Below are positions 1 to 10,602 of a stretch of DNA of 43,020 nucleotides, in pieces. The DNA is from JBBRXJ01 sp038248505 (GTDB lineage Bacteria; Bacteroidota; Bacteroidia; Bacteroidales; JBBRXJ01). The translations under genes were made by a program, and so were the position numbers. Position 1 is the stretch's first letter. Every line of letters begins with the position of its first letter. The notes under the pieces were generated by a model. That model saw only the letters and a program-made list of their open reading frames with translations, was not told the origin of the DNA and searched no databases. Where the stretch lies: contig JBBRXJ010000018.1 of NCBI GenBank assembly GCA_038248505.1, positions 1-43,020 of the forward strand. Reading direction: 5' to 3'.

Positions 1-136
1 AAAAGGCAAAAATAACCTTGTAAAGGTTAAAAAACTAAAGATATGTGGTTGTTTTTTTACTGAAATATCAAAAATAATCAAAATAAAACTCCTAAAAATA
101 AAACTGGAACGTTAGGGGGCTTTTTGCAACGGTCTC
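1..136. mobile_element. Right end of an insertion sequence (partial)
   Basis: The plus strand at 116-136 reads outward as an IS-like terminal repeat; its reverse complement begins GAGACCGTTGCAAAAAG. Ends of the form GAGAC-GTTGCAAAA are familiar from Bacteroidota IS4/IS1182-type elements (recalled, not searched). A short open frame ends at 113-115, directly against the putative repeat, as a transposase C-terminus would. The other end lies outside the window, so family and boundary are inferred. Confidence 0.42.
2..115 (+). CDS. Possible C-terminal fragment of an IS transposase
   Basis: An open frame enters the window at base 2 and stops with TAG at 113-115. It encodes about 37 lysine- and isoleucine-rich residues, including NLVKVKKLKICGCFF. 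I do not recognise a catalytic motif in so short a piece. The call rests on its position immediately inside a terminal-repeat-like sequence. It could be a chance frame in AT-rich DNA. Confidence 0.28.
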   Translation, partial: KGKNNLVKVKKLKICGCFFTEISKIIKIKLLKIKLER

Positions 137-494
137 ATAATATATAAGAGAAATCAAATACATAATTTAATTAGTAACGATCTTAAATTGATTTATATAA
201 TTGGTTTAAATATATGTACTTAGTTAATTTATGATGAACTTTTAAAAATCAATTATTTCTTTTCAAAATATGGTTTTTGTTGATGAGGGTTGAAATTAGG
301 ATGATCTCTACATAATGATTAAGTAATGGTTTTATTAGCTGTTTATTTTTGTATTTCAATGATTATAAATAGATTGCGATTATTATTATGAATGAATAAT
401 GAATGATTAAAATGTGATTTTGTCGTTCATATTATGTATTTTTGTTAATTATGACTTTTGATATAATAATGTTTAAACTTTAAAACAAATAAAT
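137..494. other. AT-rich intergenic region with one promoter-like box
   Basis: About 360 bp of very AT-rich noncoding DNA between the IS end and the giant surface-protein gene. I see no credible ORF or RNA gene. TATTTTTG at 437-444 matches the Bacteroidota -7 consensus TAnnTTTG and would give a leader of roughly 45 nt. The nearest TTTG upstream (419-422) is only about 14 bp away, closer than the usual ~20 bp, so the promoter is tentative. Confidence 0.4.
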
Positions 495-3400
495 ATGATA
501 AAACAAAAACTATTTCAAATTACATTTTTCGCACTATTTTTAGCGTGCCTTAGCTTAACTACTCAAGCTACTGTAAAAACAACAACCAACGTAAATGGTG
601 GGTTAAATTGGAGTGATCCTGCCGCTTGGGTGGGGGGTGTTGCACCAATAGCCACAGATTCTGTTTTAATTGCCATAGGTGATACCATTCGTGTGGTTGC
701 AGATGTAACATGTGCCACATTAACTTATGCACCAACAGCAATTACTAATACTTTGGTTTATGTAAAAAAACCATTTAAATTAACTGTTACTGGTCGGGTA
801 TTTTTTAATTTTCCAACAGCTGGTACTGTAAAAAATTTATTGAATGTCGATTCAGCTTCATTAGAAGCTGGTTCTATTACAATGAATAGTTCGGCCAACG
901 ATATTCAAACAGTCGAACTTCGCATCAGTACTGGTACAGCAACTATATTAGGAAGTTTTGATTTAACAACGGGTGCTAATATAAATCGTCGTATTATTAA
1001 CATAAGCTCAACTGGTTCATTAATATTAAATGGACAAGCACTTAATAATGGTACAATTAGTTTGGCAAATGCAAGTATCTTTGTTTATAATTATGCTGGA
1101 AATTATAACCTATTTGCAGGTAACTATGGTAATCTTACTTTGAATGGAGGGGGTACACGCTTTCAACCCAATAATGGTGCAACAATAAATGGACTACTTA
1201 CACTAAATGGTACCGACTTTAGATGTAGTCAAGCAAATTTAACAATTGGTAGTGCAGGTGGAATATTATTTAATGGTGGAGCATATATAATTGGCTTTGA
1301 CCAGAAACTAACCATGAATGCAGGTTCAACGCTGAATGGAACCTTTAATGCAACGAATAGTATTCGCTTAACTACTGTTACTAGTTCTTTTGAATTTCAT
1401 TCGGATGCTCTTGCCGGTTTTACCCGAGTTTATCCTATTGGAACGAATGCCGATTATCTTCCCTATACTATTACAGCGCTAACTGGGGCTTTAATTGGTG
1501 GTGTAAATTCACGATTTATTAAATTTAACTATATTAATAAACCTCATGATTTAACAAGTGGTGCAGATAGTGCTCTAAGTCGTTTTTATCGAATTATTTC
1601 TGCTAATATAACCGTTACTTCAGCATCTGGTAGTATAATTTATGCAAATGCAGATGTTGTTACACCATTAGTAGAAGACAGTTTGAAGGTGGTAGCTCGT
1701 TTATCAACTACACCTGGTATCGGATGGGTCGTTGGACAGGCTGGTACATCGGTTGATGTTGCAACAAATTCGATTAATTTTAATGCAATTAACGCCATTG
1801 CGGGTGAGTGGACTGCTATTGCCAATGCTGCTTCGGTTTATACACCTACCGATGTTTATACTGTTACAGATGGTGATTTTGATGTGGCGTCAACATGGAG
1901 TAGCAATGCTGTTCCAACAGCTATAACGAATGTTTTCATTCTTCATAATGTAGGTCAAAATGCTAATACTTTTTGTAATAACTTAACTATTGGTGCTAAT
2001 GGTCGTTTTATTATGTCAACAAAAAATATGACAGTAAGTGGTAATACTGTTGTTAATGGTTATTTTGGTGATGTACATGGTGGTGGTAATAATATATTTA
2101 ATGGTACTATAACAATTAATATTGGCGGTACTTGGAATTTTACAGGTAGCGGTGGTGGAACAAATTCAACATTCAATAATACTCTTATCAATAATGGTAC
2201 ATTTAATCATATTGTTTTAGGTTCTACAATTACCTTTGATAGAGCAATTAATCCTTCATTTGCAATGAAAGGGTCACAACCATATGTTTTCATTAGTGGT
2301 GGTACTGGAGCATTTCTTTCATTACTCGATAGTTTGATTTTAGAGAGCACATATACTTCTGGTCCTTCAATTGTGATACCGGTAAAGATTAAAATTGGTA
2401 AAACGAATACCAATGCCGATCTTAAAATTGTAAATAAAACCTATGTTGATCAAACGGGAGGTAGCGATTCTATCGTTGCTGGGGTGAGTAGTTTTGCTCG
2501 TGTTTGGTATCAAGCACCAGGTTCTTATTTAAGACTCTCAACTTCTAGAACTACTTTGTATAATGGTGCTTTTGTATTTGATACCCCAAATAATACAGTA
2601 GATTATCATGCGTTTGCTAATCAAACGATCGCAAATGTAAATCATTATAATATAGTGGTTACAGGTGATCGCCATGACCGTTATAAAACCTTTAGTGGCA
2701 ATATTACCGTATTTGGTAATATTGATGTATATAATAATGGCGCTATATTGCAGTTTGGAGCCAATGGTCAAACAATTGCTGTAAAAGGAAATATAACATT
2801 AATGAGTGGAAATGCTCAATTTATGGTTAATAGTTCAAATAGTTGGATTGTAAATTTAAGCGTAAATGGAATTATTAATAATGGAGTAACTATTAATGCA
2901 GTAAAAATGTGGGAAACTGCCACAAAATATTGTAATTTAACATTAACAGGGAGCACCGATATTATTAATGGAGATGGTTCTTTTATACTAGGAAAAACCA
3001 TAATATCTAACCCAGGTGCTGATGTTACTGCTAATGCTCAACGTATAACAGTTAACGATACTATAACTTTTAACGCAAAATCATTTACTCATTCTAGTGG
3101 TAGATGGTTTCTTGCTAATAGTTCAAAATCTGCATTCAAAGGCAGCTCTCAATTAAATGTATTTGACACCATTTTTTGTGCTGATCGCAATGATATGTAC
3201 TTATATGCAGTATTGTATGTGCCAATAACGGTTAATCATTATTTCTATATTCAATCAAATGACTATACACGTGGCTATTTTGATTTGAATGGGCAAACTC
3301 TTACTGTGAATGGTATTTGTACTATAGCAAATACTGGAAATAGTTCACAATTGAGAGGCACAGTATCTAGCAAAATATATCTGAATGGCCCTGATACATG

Positions 3401-5066
3401 TACAATCGCTTTTGCAAAAGGCTATCGTATACTTGGTGAGCTTTGGGTAAATAAAGTAGGTAAGGGTGTTAATATGATGAGTAAAGACACTATTTACGGT
3501 GGGCTTGCCTTAGTTAACGGAAAAATTAATACATCGGCTACAAATAACTTTAGTTTTGCAGACACTGCTTTTCTTGCAAGAGCAGGTGGTTCAATAAAAG
3601 TAGCTCCGGTTATTTTGCCTGGTGCAAAATACGATCTCGAGTATCACAATCGTAACATATCAAGTTCAGTTGAATTAGTTCCTGCTTCTATACGCGATTT
3701 ACAAATTGATTTGCCTTCAGATAGCACGATAACTTTTAATGCAAGCCCAATTGTAACAAGAAATATTCTATATAGAAATGGAAAAATGACCGCCATTGCA
3801 GCGAACTATATAAAGCTTGCAACTGGTGCAACTTTGAGATTAGAAAATCCTTTTGATACAACGAACTTTCCAATAGGGACAGCAACTCAAAAGTTTCCAT
3901 TGGATTTAGGTCTTAATTCAATTGCCGATAATTATGTTGATTTAGCTTTAACCAATACAGTACATATTAACAAGCCCGTTAATGTACTCTCATATTTGAA
4001 TTTCTCTGGTACATTATCAGGTAACGCATCTTCATTTTTGGGGTATATGAAGTTATATTATCAACCTGCCAATGTGGTGGGTACTGAATCTAATATTTAT
4101 GGTTCTGACTATTTTGCTGGTTCATGGCATTATGGTGATTTGGTTAATGCGGTGAATCATACATTATCGGGTGAAATTGGAATGAATTTAGATTTTGCGG
4201 GTTTAGCTTTACCTGCTAGTACCAACGCAAACCTTAGTGCACTTACTATTTCTGCAGGAGCGCTCGTTGCTGCTTTTGATTCTGCAACTATTTCGTATGT
4301 TGATACTGTTGCAAATGCAGTGAGTACATTAACTGTGACTCCAATTTCTAGTAATTCAACTGCTACTATTAAAGTAAATACCGTTGCCGTAACCTCAGGT
4401 GCTGCTTCACAAGCAATAACACTTACTGCAAATGCGGTTACTACTATTACAACAGTAGTTAAAGCTGCTGATGGTACAACAACAAAAACATATACCGTTG
4501 CTGTATTCCGTCGTCCAAGTAGCGACAATGATTTATCTAGTTTAACAATTGCCAGTGGTACGCTTGTGCCTACTTTTGCATCGAGTACCTTAAGTTATGT
4601 TGATACGGTTCTTTATGGAACAACATCAATCACTGTTACGCCAACAGTTAATGAATCAAATGCTACAATTACGGTTGATGGTTCTTCAGTAACGAGTGGT
4701 GCTGCTTCTTCAGCAATCGCTCTTACCATGGGTACTTCTAACGCTGTAACTATTGTTGTTACTGCACAAGATGGTTCAACTAAAACCTATACTGTGAATG
4801 TATATCGTTACGACAATGTTAGTGTCGCTGAAATCAAATCACTTGAGTTATTTGCTTATCCGAACCCAGTAATTGATGTATTAACCATCGATAATGCTGG
4901 TCAGTATGATCAGCTAGACGTTACCAATGCATTAGGTCAGGTGATAATTTCTACAAATATTCAATCTGATAATGCGAAAATTAACTTTAACGGTTTAACT
5001 AAGGGTTTGTATTTTGTAACATTGAAAGGCATTTCAGACGAAAAGTCTATCAGAATTACCAAATAG
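495..5066 (+). CDS. Giant T9SS-sorted surface protein with cadherin-like beta-sandwich domains
   Basis: A 1,523-residue exported protein, probably anchored at or released from the cell surface. Residues 1-25 are a signal peptide ending TTQA. Two stretches near residues 37 and 458 share the pattern 'W(S/A)xxxAWVGGVxPxxxDxV', the start of repetitive beta-rich modules that fill most of the chain with short Gly/Asn/Thr-rich turns, as in beta-helical adhesins. Two cadherin-like beta-sandwich repeats lie at about 1244-1339 and 1345-1438; both contain LT(I)..G.L and end TYTV.V.R. Residues ~1450-1523 form a type A T9SS sorting tail (YPNPVIDVLTI ... GLYFVTLKG ... SIRITK). The function may be adhesion or matrix; no catalytic domain is evident. 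It is monocistronic, ending at a terminator. Confidence 0.85.
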   Translation: MIKQKLFQITFFALFLACLSLTTQATVKTTTNVNGGLNWSDPAAWVGGVAPIATDSVLIAIGDTIRVVADVTCATLTYAPTAITNTLVYVKKPFKLTVTGRVFFNFPTAGTVKNLLNVDSASLEAGSITMNSSANDIQTVELRISTGTATILGSFDLTTGANINRRIINISSTGSLILNGQALNNGTISLANASIFVYNYAGNYNLFAGNYGNLTLNGGGTRFQPNNGATINGLLTLNGTDFRCSQANLTIGSAGGILFNGGAYIIGFDQKLTMNAGSTLNGTFNATNSIRLTTVTSSFEFHSDALAGFTRVYPIGTNADYLPYTITALTGALIGGVNSRFIKFNYINKPHDLTSGADSALSRFYRIISANITVTSASGSIIYANADVVTPLVEDSLKVVARLSTTPGIGWVVGQAGTSVDVATNSINFNAINAIAGEWTAIANAASVYTPTDVYTVTDGDFDVASTWSSNAVPTAITNVFILHNVGQNANTFCNNLTIGANGRFIMSTKNMTVSGNTVVNGYFGDVHGGGNNIFNGTITINIGGTWNFTGSGGGTNSTFNNTLINNGTFNHIVLGSTITFDRAINPSFAMKGSQPYVFISGGTGAFLSLLDSLILESTYTSGPSIVIPVKIKIGKTNTNADLKIVNKTYVDQTGGSDSIVAGVSSFARVWYQAPGSYLRLSTSRTTLYNGAFVFDTPNNTVDYHAFANQTIANVNHYNIVVTGDRHDRYKTFSGNITVFGNIDVYNNGAILQFGANGQTIAVKGNITLMSGNAQFMVNSSNSWIVNLSVNGIINNGVTINAVKMWETATKYCNLTLTGSTDIINGDGSFILGKTIISNPGADVTANAQRITVNDTITFNAKSFTHSSGRWFLANSSKSAFKGSSQLNVFDTIFCADRNDMYLYAVLYVPITVNHYFYIQSNDYTRGYFDLNGQTLTVNGICTIANTGNSSQLRGTVSSKIYLNGPDTCTIAFAKGYRILGELWVNKVGKGVNMMSKDTIYGGLALVNGKINTSATNNFSFADTAFLARAGGSIKVAPVILPGAKYDLEYHNRNISSSVELVPASIRDLQIDLPSDSTITFNASPIVTRNILYRNGKMTAIAANYIKLATGATLRLENPFDTTNFPIGTATQKFPLDLGLNSIADNYVDLALTNTVHINKPVNVLSYLNFSGTLSGNASSFLGYMKLYYQPANVVGTESNIYGSDYFAGSWHYGDLVNAVNHTLSGEIGMNLDFAGLALPASTNANLSALTISAGALVAAFDSATISYVDTVANAVSTLTVTPISSNSTATIKVNTVAVTSGAASQAITLTANAVTTITTVVKAADGTTTKTYTVAVFRRPSSDNDLSSLTIASGTLVPTFASSTLSYVDTVLYGTTSITVTPTVNESNATITVDGSSVTSGAASSAIALTMGTSNAVTIVVTAQDGSTKTYTVNVYRYDNVSVAEIKSLELFAYPNPVIDVLTIDNAGQYDQLDVTNALGQVIISTNIQSDNAKINFNGLTKGLYFVTLKGISDEKSIRITK

Positions 5067-5085
5067 AACAAAAAAAGTAATATTT

Positions 5086-5123
5086 GAAAAGGGTTGTCTC
5101 TTAACGAGGCAACCTTTTTTTAT
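5086..5123 (+). terminator. Rho-independent terminator after the giant surface protein
   Basis: GGTTGTCTC (5092-5100) pairs with GAGGCAACC (5106-5114) with one G-U pair and a 5-nt loop. It is preceded by an A run and followed by seven or more T residues. This is a textbook intrinsic terminator 20-50 nt after the stop codon and separates this gene from the GH92 gene. Confidence 0.85.
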
Positions 5124-5227
5124 TTATATTGCAAGCGAAGATTAGCCTTAGTTTAGTTTTAAAATTTTTGTATGTCTTGACTTTTTCTTTGTTATACCGT
5201 TTGTAAATTAATAAAAACAAAAAGATT

Positions 5228-7483
5228 ATGAAGTTGTATTTCATTGTATTTATTAGCTTTTGTTTGTCATTTTCACTACAAAGCCAAACTATCGATTTTA
5301 CTCAGTATGTAAATCCATTTATTGGCACCGGTGGCCATGGTCATACCTTTCCAGGTGCAACAACGCCTTTTGGCATGGTGCAATTAAGTCCAGATACAGA
5401 TTTAACTGGCTGGGATTGGTGTGGTGGTTATCATTACAGCGATACTATGATGATGGGCTTTAGTCATACGCATATAAGTGGAACAGGAGTGGGTGATTTA
5501 GGCGACTTGATGCTTGTACCTCGCAAAGGTCAATTGTTTTTGAAAAGAGGTTCAAAAACAGAGTTTGCAGGCTCATATCGTACACGTTTTTATCATGAAG
5601 ATGAGAAAGCAACGCCAGGGTATTATTCAGTATATCTTCGTAACCAGGATATTAAGGCTGAATTAACCGCAACGGCTCATTGTGGATTTCATAGATATAC
5701 CTTTCCAGAAACAGATAGTGCATATATTATTATTGACCCTACAGTAGGTATTGGAAATAATACGACAGCATGGACAAAATTAAAAATTGAGAATGACAGT
5801 ACGGTTTATGGTATGCTTCTTTCTTTTGGATGGGTGCCTTTTCAATATGTGTATTTTACAATGACGTTTTCTAAACCATTTGTAAAATACGAACTAACAC
5901 ATAATGTTGAGAAACCTGGTTGGAATAATAAAGACATGGAAGCTAAATTCGGAATGGGATCGGTACATTTCATTACAAAAAAAGGTGAGCAAATATTAGT
6001 GAAAGTTGGAATATCTGCTGTTAGTTTAGAGAATGCAAAACTAAATCTACATTCAGAAATAACACATTGGAATTTTAACAAAGTAGTTGAAGATGCTCGT
6101 CAAAAATGGAATAAAGAGCTATCTAAGGTGCAGCTTACAGCGCCACTGGAGCAAATGCAAATATTCTATTCCGGTTTGTATCATGCCCTCATACAGCCTA
6201 ATAATATTGCTGACCTAAATGGTGACTATCGTGGCGTTGATTATCAAATAGCCAATTCACCATCTAAAACGTATTATTCTACTTTTTCTTTGTGGGATAC
6301 CTATCGCGCTGCTCACCCATTGTATTCAATATTGTATCCTTCTTTAGATGCAGCATTTGTTCGTTCAATGATTGCACATCATCAGAAACAAGGCTTTTTG
6401 CCAATATGGACTTTATGGGGAGGTGAAAATTATTGTATGATTGCCAATCATGCTATACCTGTTCTTGCTGATGCGTTCTTTAAAGGTCTTTTGTCAAATG
6501 ATGAAATGCAGGCCGCATATAAAGCGGTGAAAGAAACTTCAGTAAACTCCCATCGAGCATCCGATTGGGAAAATTATTCAAAATATGGCTATTATCCTGC
6601 TGATATATTTATTAAAGAGTCGGTTTCTAAAACACTTGAAGTATCATATAATGACTGGTGTGTAGCTATGATGGCAAAAAAAATAAATTATATTGATGAC
6701 TATAATACATTCATAAAAAGAAGTAGGTATTACAGAAATTTACACGATTCAACTGCTGGTTTTTTTCGTGCAAGAAATAGTGATGGCGATTGGATGAAAG
6801 ATTTTAGTCCTATTAATATTATGCATAGTCACGGTTATACTGAAGCGAATGCATGGCAGTATTATTGGTCGGTTCCGCAAGATGTACCTGATTTAATACG
6901 TCTAACAGGTGGCCCTAAAAAGTTTGAAAAAAAGCTTGATAGTTTGTTTGCTATGTCATCAAAAGTGGAAGGCAATTTAAGTGATGTGACAGGATTTATT
7001 GGGCAATACGTGCATGGTAATGAGCCAAGCCATCATGTGGCATATCTTTATACTTGGATGGGTGCGCCATGGAAAACACAGGCATTAATACATCGTATTG
7101 CTAAGGAGATGTATCGTGCGCAACCTGATGGATATGCAGGCAATGAAGATTGCGGTCAGATGTCATCATGGTATATACTCTCGGCATTAGGATTTTATCC
7201 TGTAAATCCTGCGAACGGCATTTATGTTATTGGTTCGCCGCTTATAAAGTCTGCCGTATTAAATCTTGATAATGGGAAAATATTTGAAGTAGAGGTGAAG
7301 AATTTTGCTCCTCAGAATATTTATATCAAATCAATGCTTTTGAATGGCAAACCACTTTTAAATTTGTGGATTAGCCATACAGATATTACGAATGGAGGGA
7401 AACTGACTTTTGAGATGGCTGCAAAACCAAATTTTAGTTTAGGTAATAATTTTAATAATTTACCACCAAATTCAGCATGGTAA
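5228..7483 (+). CDS. GH92 family alpha-mannosidase, secreted
   Basis: A 751-residue exo-acting alpha-mannosidase of family GH92. These Ca2+-dependent inverting enzymes trim alpha-mannosides such as N-glycan or yeast mannan side chains; linkage specificity cannot be read from the sequence. A signal peptide (about residues 1-19) precedes the family opening YVNPFIGTGGHGHTFPGATT. The conserved catalytic-half blocks GNEPSHH (597-603) and GNEDCGQMSSW (638-648) are intact and carry the acidic residues expected for catalysis. Length is typical. No lipobox is visible, so it is probably periplasmic. It is transcribed alone, with a terminator before it and a convergent gene after it. The nearest other glycosidases are the GH78 and GH2 genes, several kilobases away. 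Confidence 0.93.
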   Translation: MKLYFIVFISFCLSFSLQSQTIDFTQYVNPFIGTGGHGHTFPGATTPFGMVQLSPDTDLTGWDWCGGYHYSDTMMMGFSHTHISGTGVGDLGDLMLVPRKGQLFLKRGSKTEFAGSYRTRFYHEDEKATPGYYSVYLRNQDIKAELTATAHCGFHRYTFPETDSAYIIIDPTVGIGNNTTAWTKLKIENDSTVYGMLLSFGWVPFQYVYFTMTFSKPFVKYELTHNVEKPGWNNKDMEAKFGMGSVHFITKKGEQILVKVGISAVSLENAKLNLHSEITHWNFNKVVEDARQKWNKELSKVQLTAPLEQMQIFYSGLYHALIQPNNIADLNGDYRGVDYQIANSPSKTYYSTFSLWDTYRAAHPLYSILYPSLDAAFVRSMIAHHQKQGFLPIWTLWGGENYCMIANHAIPVLADAFFKGLLSNDEMQAAYKAVKETSVNSHRASDWENYSKYGYYPADIFIKESVSKTLEVSYNDWCVAMMAKKINYIDDYNTFIKRSRYYRNLHDSTAGFFRARNSDGDWMKDFSPINIMHSHGYTEANAWQYYWSVPQDVPDLIRLTGGPKKFEKKLDSLFAMSSKVEGNLSDVTGFIGQYVHGNEPSHHVAYLYTWMGAPWKTQALIHRIAKEMYRAQPDGYAGNEDCGQMSSWYILSALGFYPVNPANGIYVIGSPLIKSAVLNLDNGKIFEVEVKNFAPQNIYIKSMLLNGKPLLNLWISHTDITNGGKLTFEMAAKPNFSLGNNFNNLPPNSAW

Positions 7484-7580
7484 TTATTGGAAAATATTAT
7501 GTGTATTCAACCGACTATAATTATTTGCTAGAAATTTTTATGTAAATCTGATGGTAAAGGTGTGCTATTTTGAGTCTGAT

Positions 7581-10409
7581 TTATTTATGGCATATTTGAG
7601 AATACGGACAATAGGTGCATGTTGCTTCATGTTCCGTTTGGTCGAAATTAAAATTCACATCAAATATTTCAGTAAATACTAGCTCTAATTGTTCTTCAAA
7701 TTCTTTTTTATGAATACGATAATCATAAAGTTCATTACCATTTATCTCAAAACTATATTTAAAGTCGGCATTGTATATTGAGCGAATAGTATATACTGCT
7801 GGCATTATAGCGCCATTAAAGCTAGTGCTTCTATTATATAAAAGTGAATAATAAAGCAACTGAAAAGCCGCTTTATTCATTAATTCAGGATCGCGTGAAA
7901 ATAATTCAGAAATACTTTTAATTTTTGGCGTAATGTTACCTGTTTTGTAGTCAACGATGCGTACGACCTCTCCAATTTGGTCTATACGATCAATAGTACC
8001 TCTCAATAATACTGTACTATTGCCAATGGGTAGTTGAACGCGATATTCATTCTCTAAATCAATAATTTTTAAGTTCTTTTGCTCACAATCACGAAGAATA
8101 ATTTTCTTTAAATATTTTTTTAAAACTTCCTTTAGTAAAATATTACTACCGGTCATTTCTATTCCAGAATGCCCATTACGTCCTAATTCTTCATTAATAG
8201 CATTGTATATAATATCTTCAATTTTATTTGTGTTTTCGGCTATTTTGAGAAGTTGTTTCGGATCAATAATTTCTCCAATATATTCTTTGTAGATATGATA
8301 AATGGATTTATGAAGTATATCGCCAAAATATCGAGCTTCTATTTCTTCACTTACTGTTTCTGCCTCTTTAATATGTGCAATATATGAGAAAAAGAATTTT
8401 AATCGACAGTCTAAATAGCTTGTTAGTGCTGAGGGTGATAGTGCTGAATGTTCTCTGTAACGCTCAAGTATTTTTTGTATCTCTGTATTTTTTGATATTA
8501 TAATTTCTTTTCGTATAGGAATAGAGATGCCAGAATTAATTGATTTTTCAATTAGCAGTAAGCTGCTATCATATTTTAGTTGCATGATGAATCGGCTTTG
8601 TTCTCCTTTGCTAATACCATCACCCGATGTTGTATAAAGAAGTTTTATATTCTCGGCTCGTTGTAATATTCTATAAAAATAATAGGCAAAAATGGCATCT
8701 TGATGTTCAATAGTTGGTAAGCCGTTTCCTAAACGAAGGTTATAGGGTATAAAAGAAGGGGCGGGTGATGTCTTTGGTATCTTACCTTCATTAACAGATA
8801 GCATAATGATACGTTTAAAATCCAGCGCTCGTGTTTCAAGTAGTCCCATTACCTGTATGCCTATTAGCGGTTCACCAGCAAATGGTATGCTACGTCCTGC
8901 TGTGGTATCTCGTAATATACGCATGAAAATTTCGGTACTCGGAATTATATTACGTTCGGTTAAACAGTCATGTATTCGATTTACGGTAGTGTACATGCGG
9001 AAAAGACATTCAATATCCATTTGCAGTTTTGTGTCTTCGAGTGCTTCCATTTTGTTTAATAGATATTCTAGTATTTTCGAAAACCATGTTGTGACTATTT
9101 TATTTGTTTCACTAATTTCAAAAACTCGATCGGCTAGCGGATGCCCTAAAAGGAAGTTTGTATTAACACGAATATGGTTTTCCTTAATAATATTTTTACA
9201 GATAGTATTAAAATGATCAGGCGCAATGCATTGAAAAAAAGGATGTTCTGCTAGTTGTTCTATGTTTTTATGATAGTATGTAGTCGTTCCATTTGCTTCT
9301 TGGCGTGCATTCTTTTTAAGCGCAGTTAATACTTCAATTAGTGACCACACCGATGTATTTCGCATCGGATACCCCATCGTGATATTCACTTTGTGCTGCA
9401 TATCAGGCATAGAATACAAGACAGGCATTAATAAATTTTCATCTCCAAGTATAATTGCCGTATCCGGATTATCGGACAGTTCATCTTTTATGAAGTCAAT
9501 AAGATGTCCTGTAAGATTTGCTTGTCCTGTGTTTGATGATACTGATATGATCTCAATATTTTTTTTTGCTTTAAAGAAACTTTCTAATTTAATTGTAGGA
9601 GGGAAGTGAATTAGATTCTTACGCATAAAGTATCCCGCCTGATGATAACTTGATCCTTCGCCCACGTAAAGTTCATCATAATCCCAATAAAAACTAGCTT
9701 TCTTTAGCTTATTTAGATGATTGAAAAGATATTCTTCACAACGGTTCAATGCATTAAATCCAGCAAAAGCAAAATGTTCGATTCCTTCGGGTAAATGTTC
9801 GGTATTCTGAATATTCTTTACCGCATCACGATAAATCATTCCATCATAGCCAATATTTTTCTCTCTCAATTTACTATTTAATTGGCTATAAATGGTGCTG
9901 AGAACTTTCCAAATAGATATGAAATTTTGTTTATGAATACTGCTTTTTGAAGGATCAAAATGTATCCAAAACATACGTATCGCTTCAATCTGTTCTTTTT
10001 CTAAAAAATCGAATAGCTGATCAATCTCTTTGATGTCTTTGATATTTGTGAATAATTTGTTCGCATCTACAAGGTATTTATCTACATCATCAAAATCACC
10101 CAACATCATTTCACCCCAGAAATAAAAATCACTGAAACTCTCGGTAGTGTTTTTCTCTTTATTATAAATGTCATATAGATTAATCAACAGTTCAAATGAA
10201 TCAGTGGGTATTAAGGGGGTGAATTTTTGCATTAATTCACCGATAGTTAGACTTTGTGGCGCCCAAATGGGTTTGCTAATTACTTGCGATAAGCAACGAT
10301 TGAAGAATAAAGAAGCTCTTCGGCTAGGAAAAACCATGCAGACCTTAGATAAATCATCACCGAATTTACTGTGTAAGTCCTTTGCTACTATGCTGAGAAA
10401 TGATTCCAA
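7581..10409 (-). CDS. AddB-like PD-(D/E)XK nuclease with 4Fe-4S cysteines
   Basis: A 942-residue protein resembling the AddB subunit of AddAB recombination helicase-nucleases, which process double-strand ends for RecA. The N-terminus (FPSRRASLFFNR, ~27-38) resembles the degenerate helicase domain of AddB and lacks a Walker A motif. The C-terminal nuclease contains GTIDRID (804-810) and VDYKTG (819-824), with D807/D810, D820 and K822 as likely metal and catalytic residues. Cys668 plus Cys931, Cys934 and Cys940 (CTYCPYSQIC) match the one-plus-three cysteine pattern of AddB-type Fe-S nucleases. The start used is TTG (10409-10407). The frame stays open upstream without a nearby ATG, so the true start is uncertain. 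No AddA partner lies in the window. Confidence 0.82.
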   Translation of the reverse strand: MESFLSIVAKDLHSKFGDDLSKVCMVFPSRRASLFFNRCLSQVISKPIWAPQSLTIGELMQKFTPLIPTDSFELLINLYDIYNKEKNTTESFSDFYFWGEMMLGDFDDVDKYLVDANKLFTNIKDIKEIDQLFDFLEKEQIEAIRMFWIHFDPSKSSIHKQNFISIWKVLSTIYSQLNSKLREKNIGYDGMIYRDAVKNIQNTEHLPEGIEHFAFAGFNALNRCEEYLFNHLNKLKKASFYWDYDELYVGEGSSYHQAGYFMRKNLIHFPPTIKLESFFKAKKNIEIISVSSNTGQANLTGHLIDFIKDELSDNPDTAIILGDENLLMPVLYSMPDMQHKVNITMGYPMRNTSVWSLIEVLTALKKNARQEANGTTTYYHKNIEQLAEHPFFQCIAPDHFNTICKNIIKENHIRVNTNFLLGHPLADRVFEISETNKIVTTWFSKILEYLLNKMEALEDTKLQMDIECLFRMYTTVNRIHDCLTERNIIPSTEIFMRILRDTTAGRSIPFAGEPLIGIQVMGLLETRALDFKRIIMLSVNEGKIPKTSPAPSFIPYNLRLGNGLPTIEHQDAIFAYYFYRILQRAENIKLLYTTSGDGISKGEQSRFIMQLKYDSSLLLIEKSINSGISIPIRKEIIISKNTEIQKILERYREHSALSPSALTSYLDCRLKFFFSYIAHIKEAETVSEEIEARYFGDILHKSIYHIYKEYIGEIIDPKQLLKIAENTNKIEDIIYNAINEELGRNGHSGIEMTGSNILLKEVLKKYLKKIILRDCEQKNLKIIDLENEYRVQLPIGNSTVLLRGTIDRIDQIGEVVRIVDYKTGNITPKIKSISELFSRDPELMNKAAFQLLYYSLLYNRSTSFNGAIMPAVYTIRSIYNADFKYSFEINGNELYDYRIHKKEFEEQLELVFTEIFDVNFNFDQTEHEATCTYCPYSQICHK

Positions 10410-10602
10410 TTTTTGCAGGTAAAATAGTTGATTTATATAGAAGTGAAATTTACAGAAAATCTATTAGCATTCTAATTCAAAAATCAAAAAGTATTCAACA
10501 TGTCTGGTCTGTTTACCTATTAACGCATTATCATAAATATACAATTCCACAGTAAAGCATCCATCACATATCTCGCTCTAGGCGAACAACATTCAAAATA
10601 TA

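Noticed and set aside
4157..4528. 123-codon minus-strand frame opposite the cadherin-like repeats
   Set aside because: Antisense shadow of a clearly coding gene; low-complexity Ala/Val-rich product with no motif.
8806..9216. 136-codon plus-strand frame inside the AddB-like gene
   Set aside because: Antisense shadow; the minus-strand product has catalytic and Fe-S residues intact across the region.
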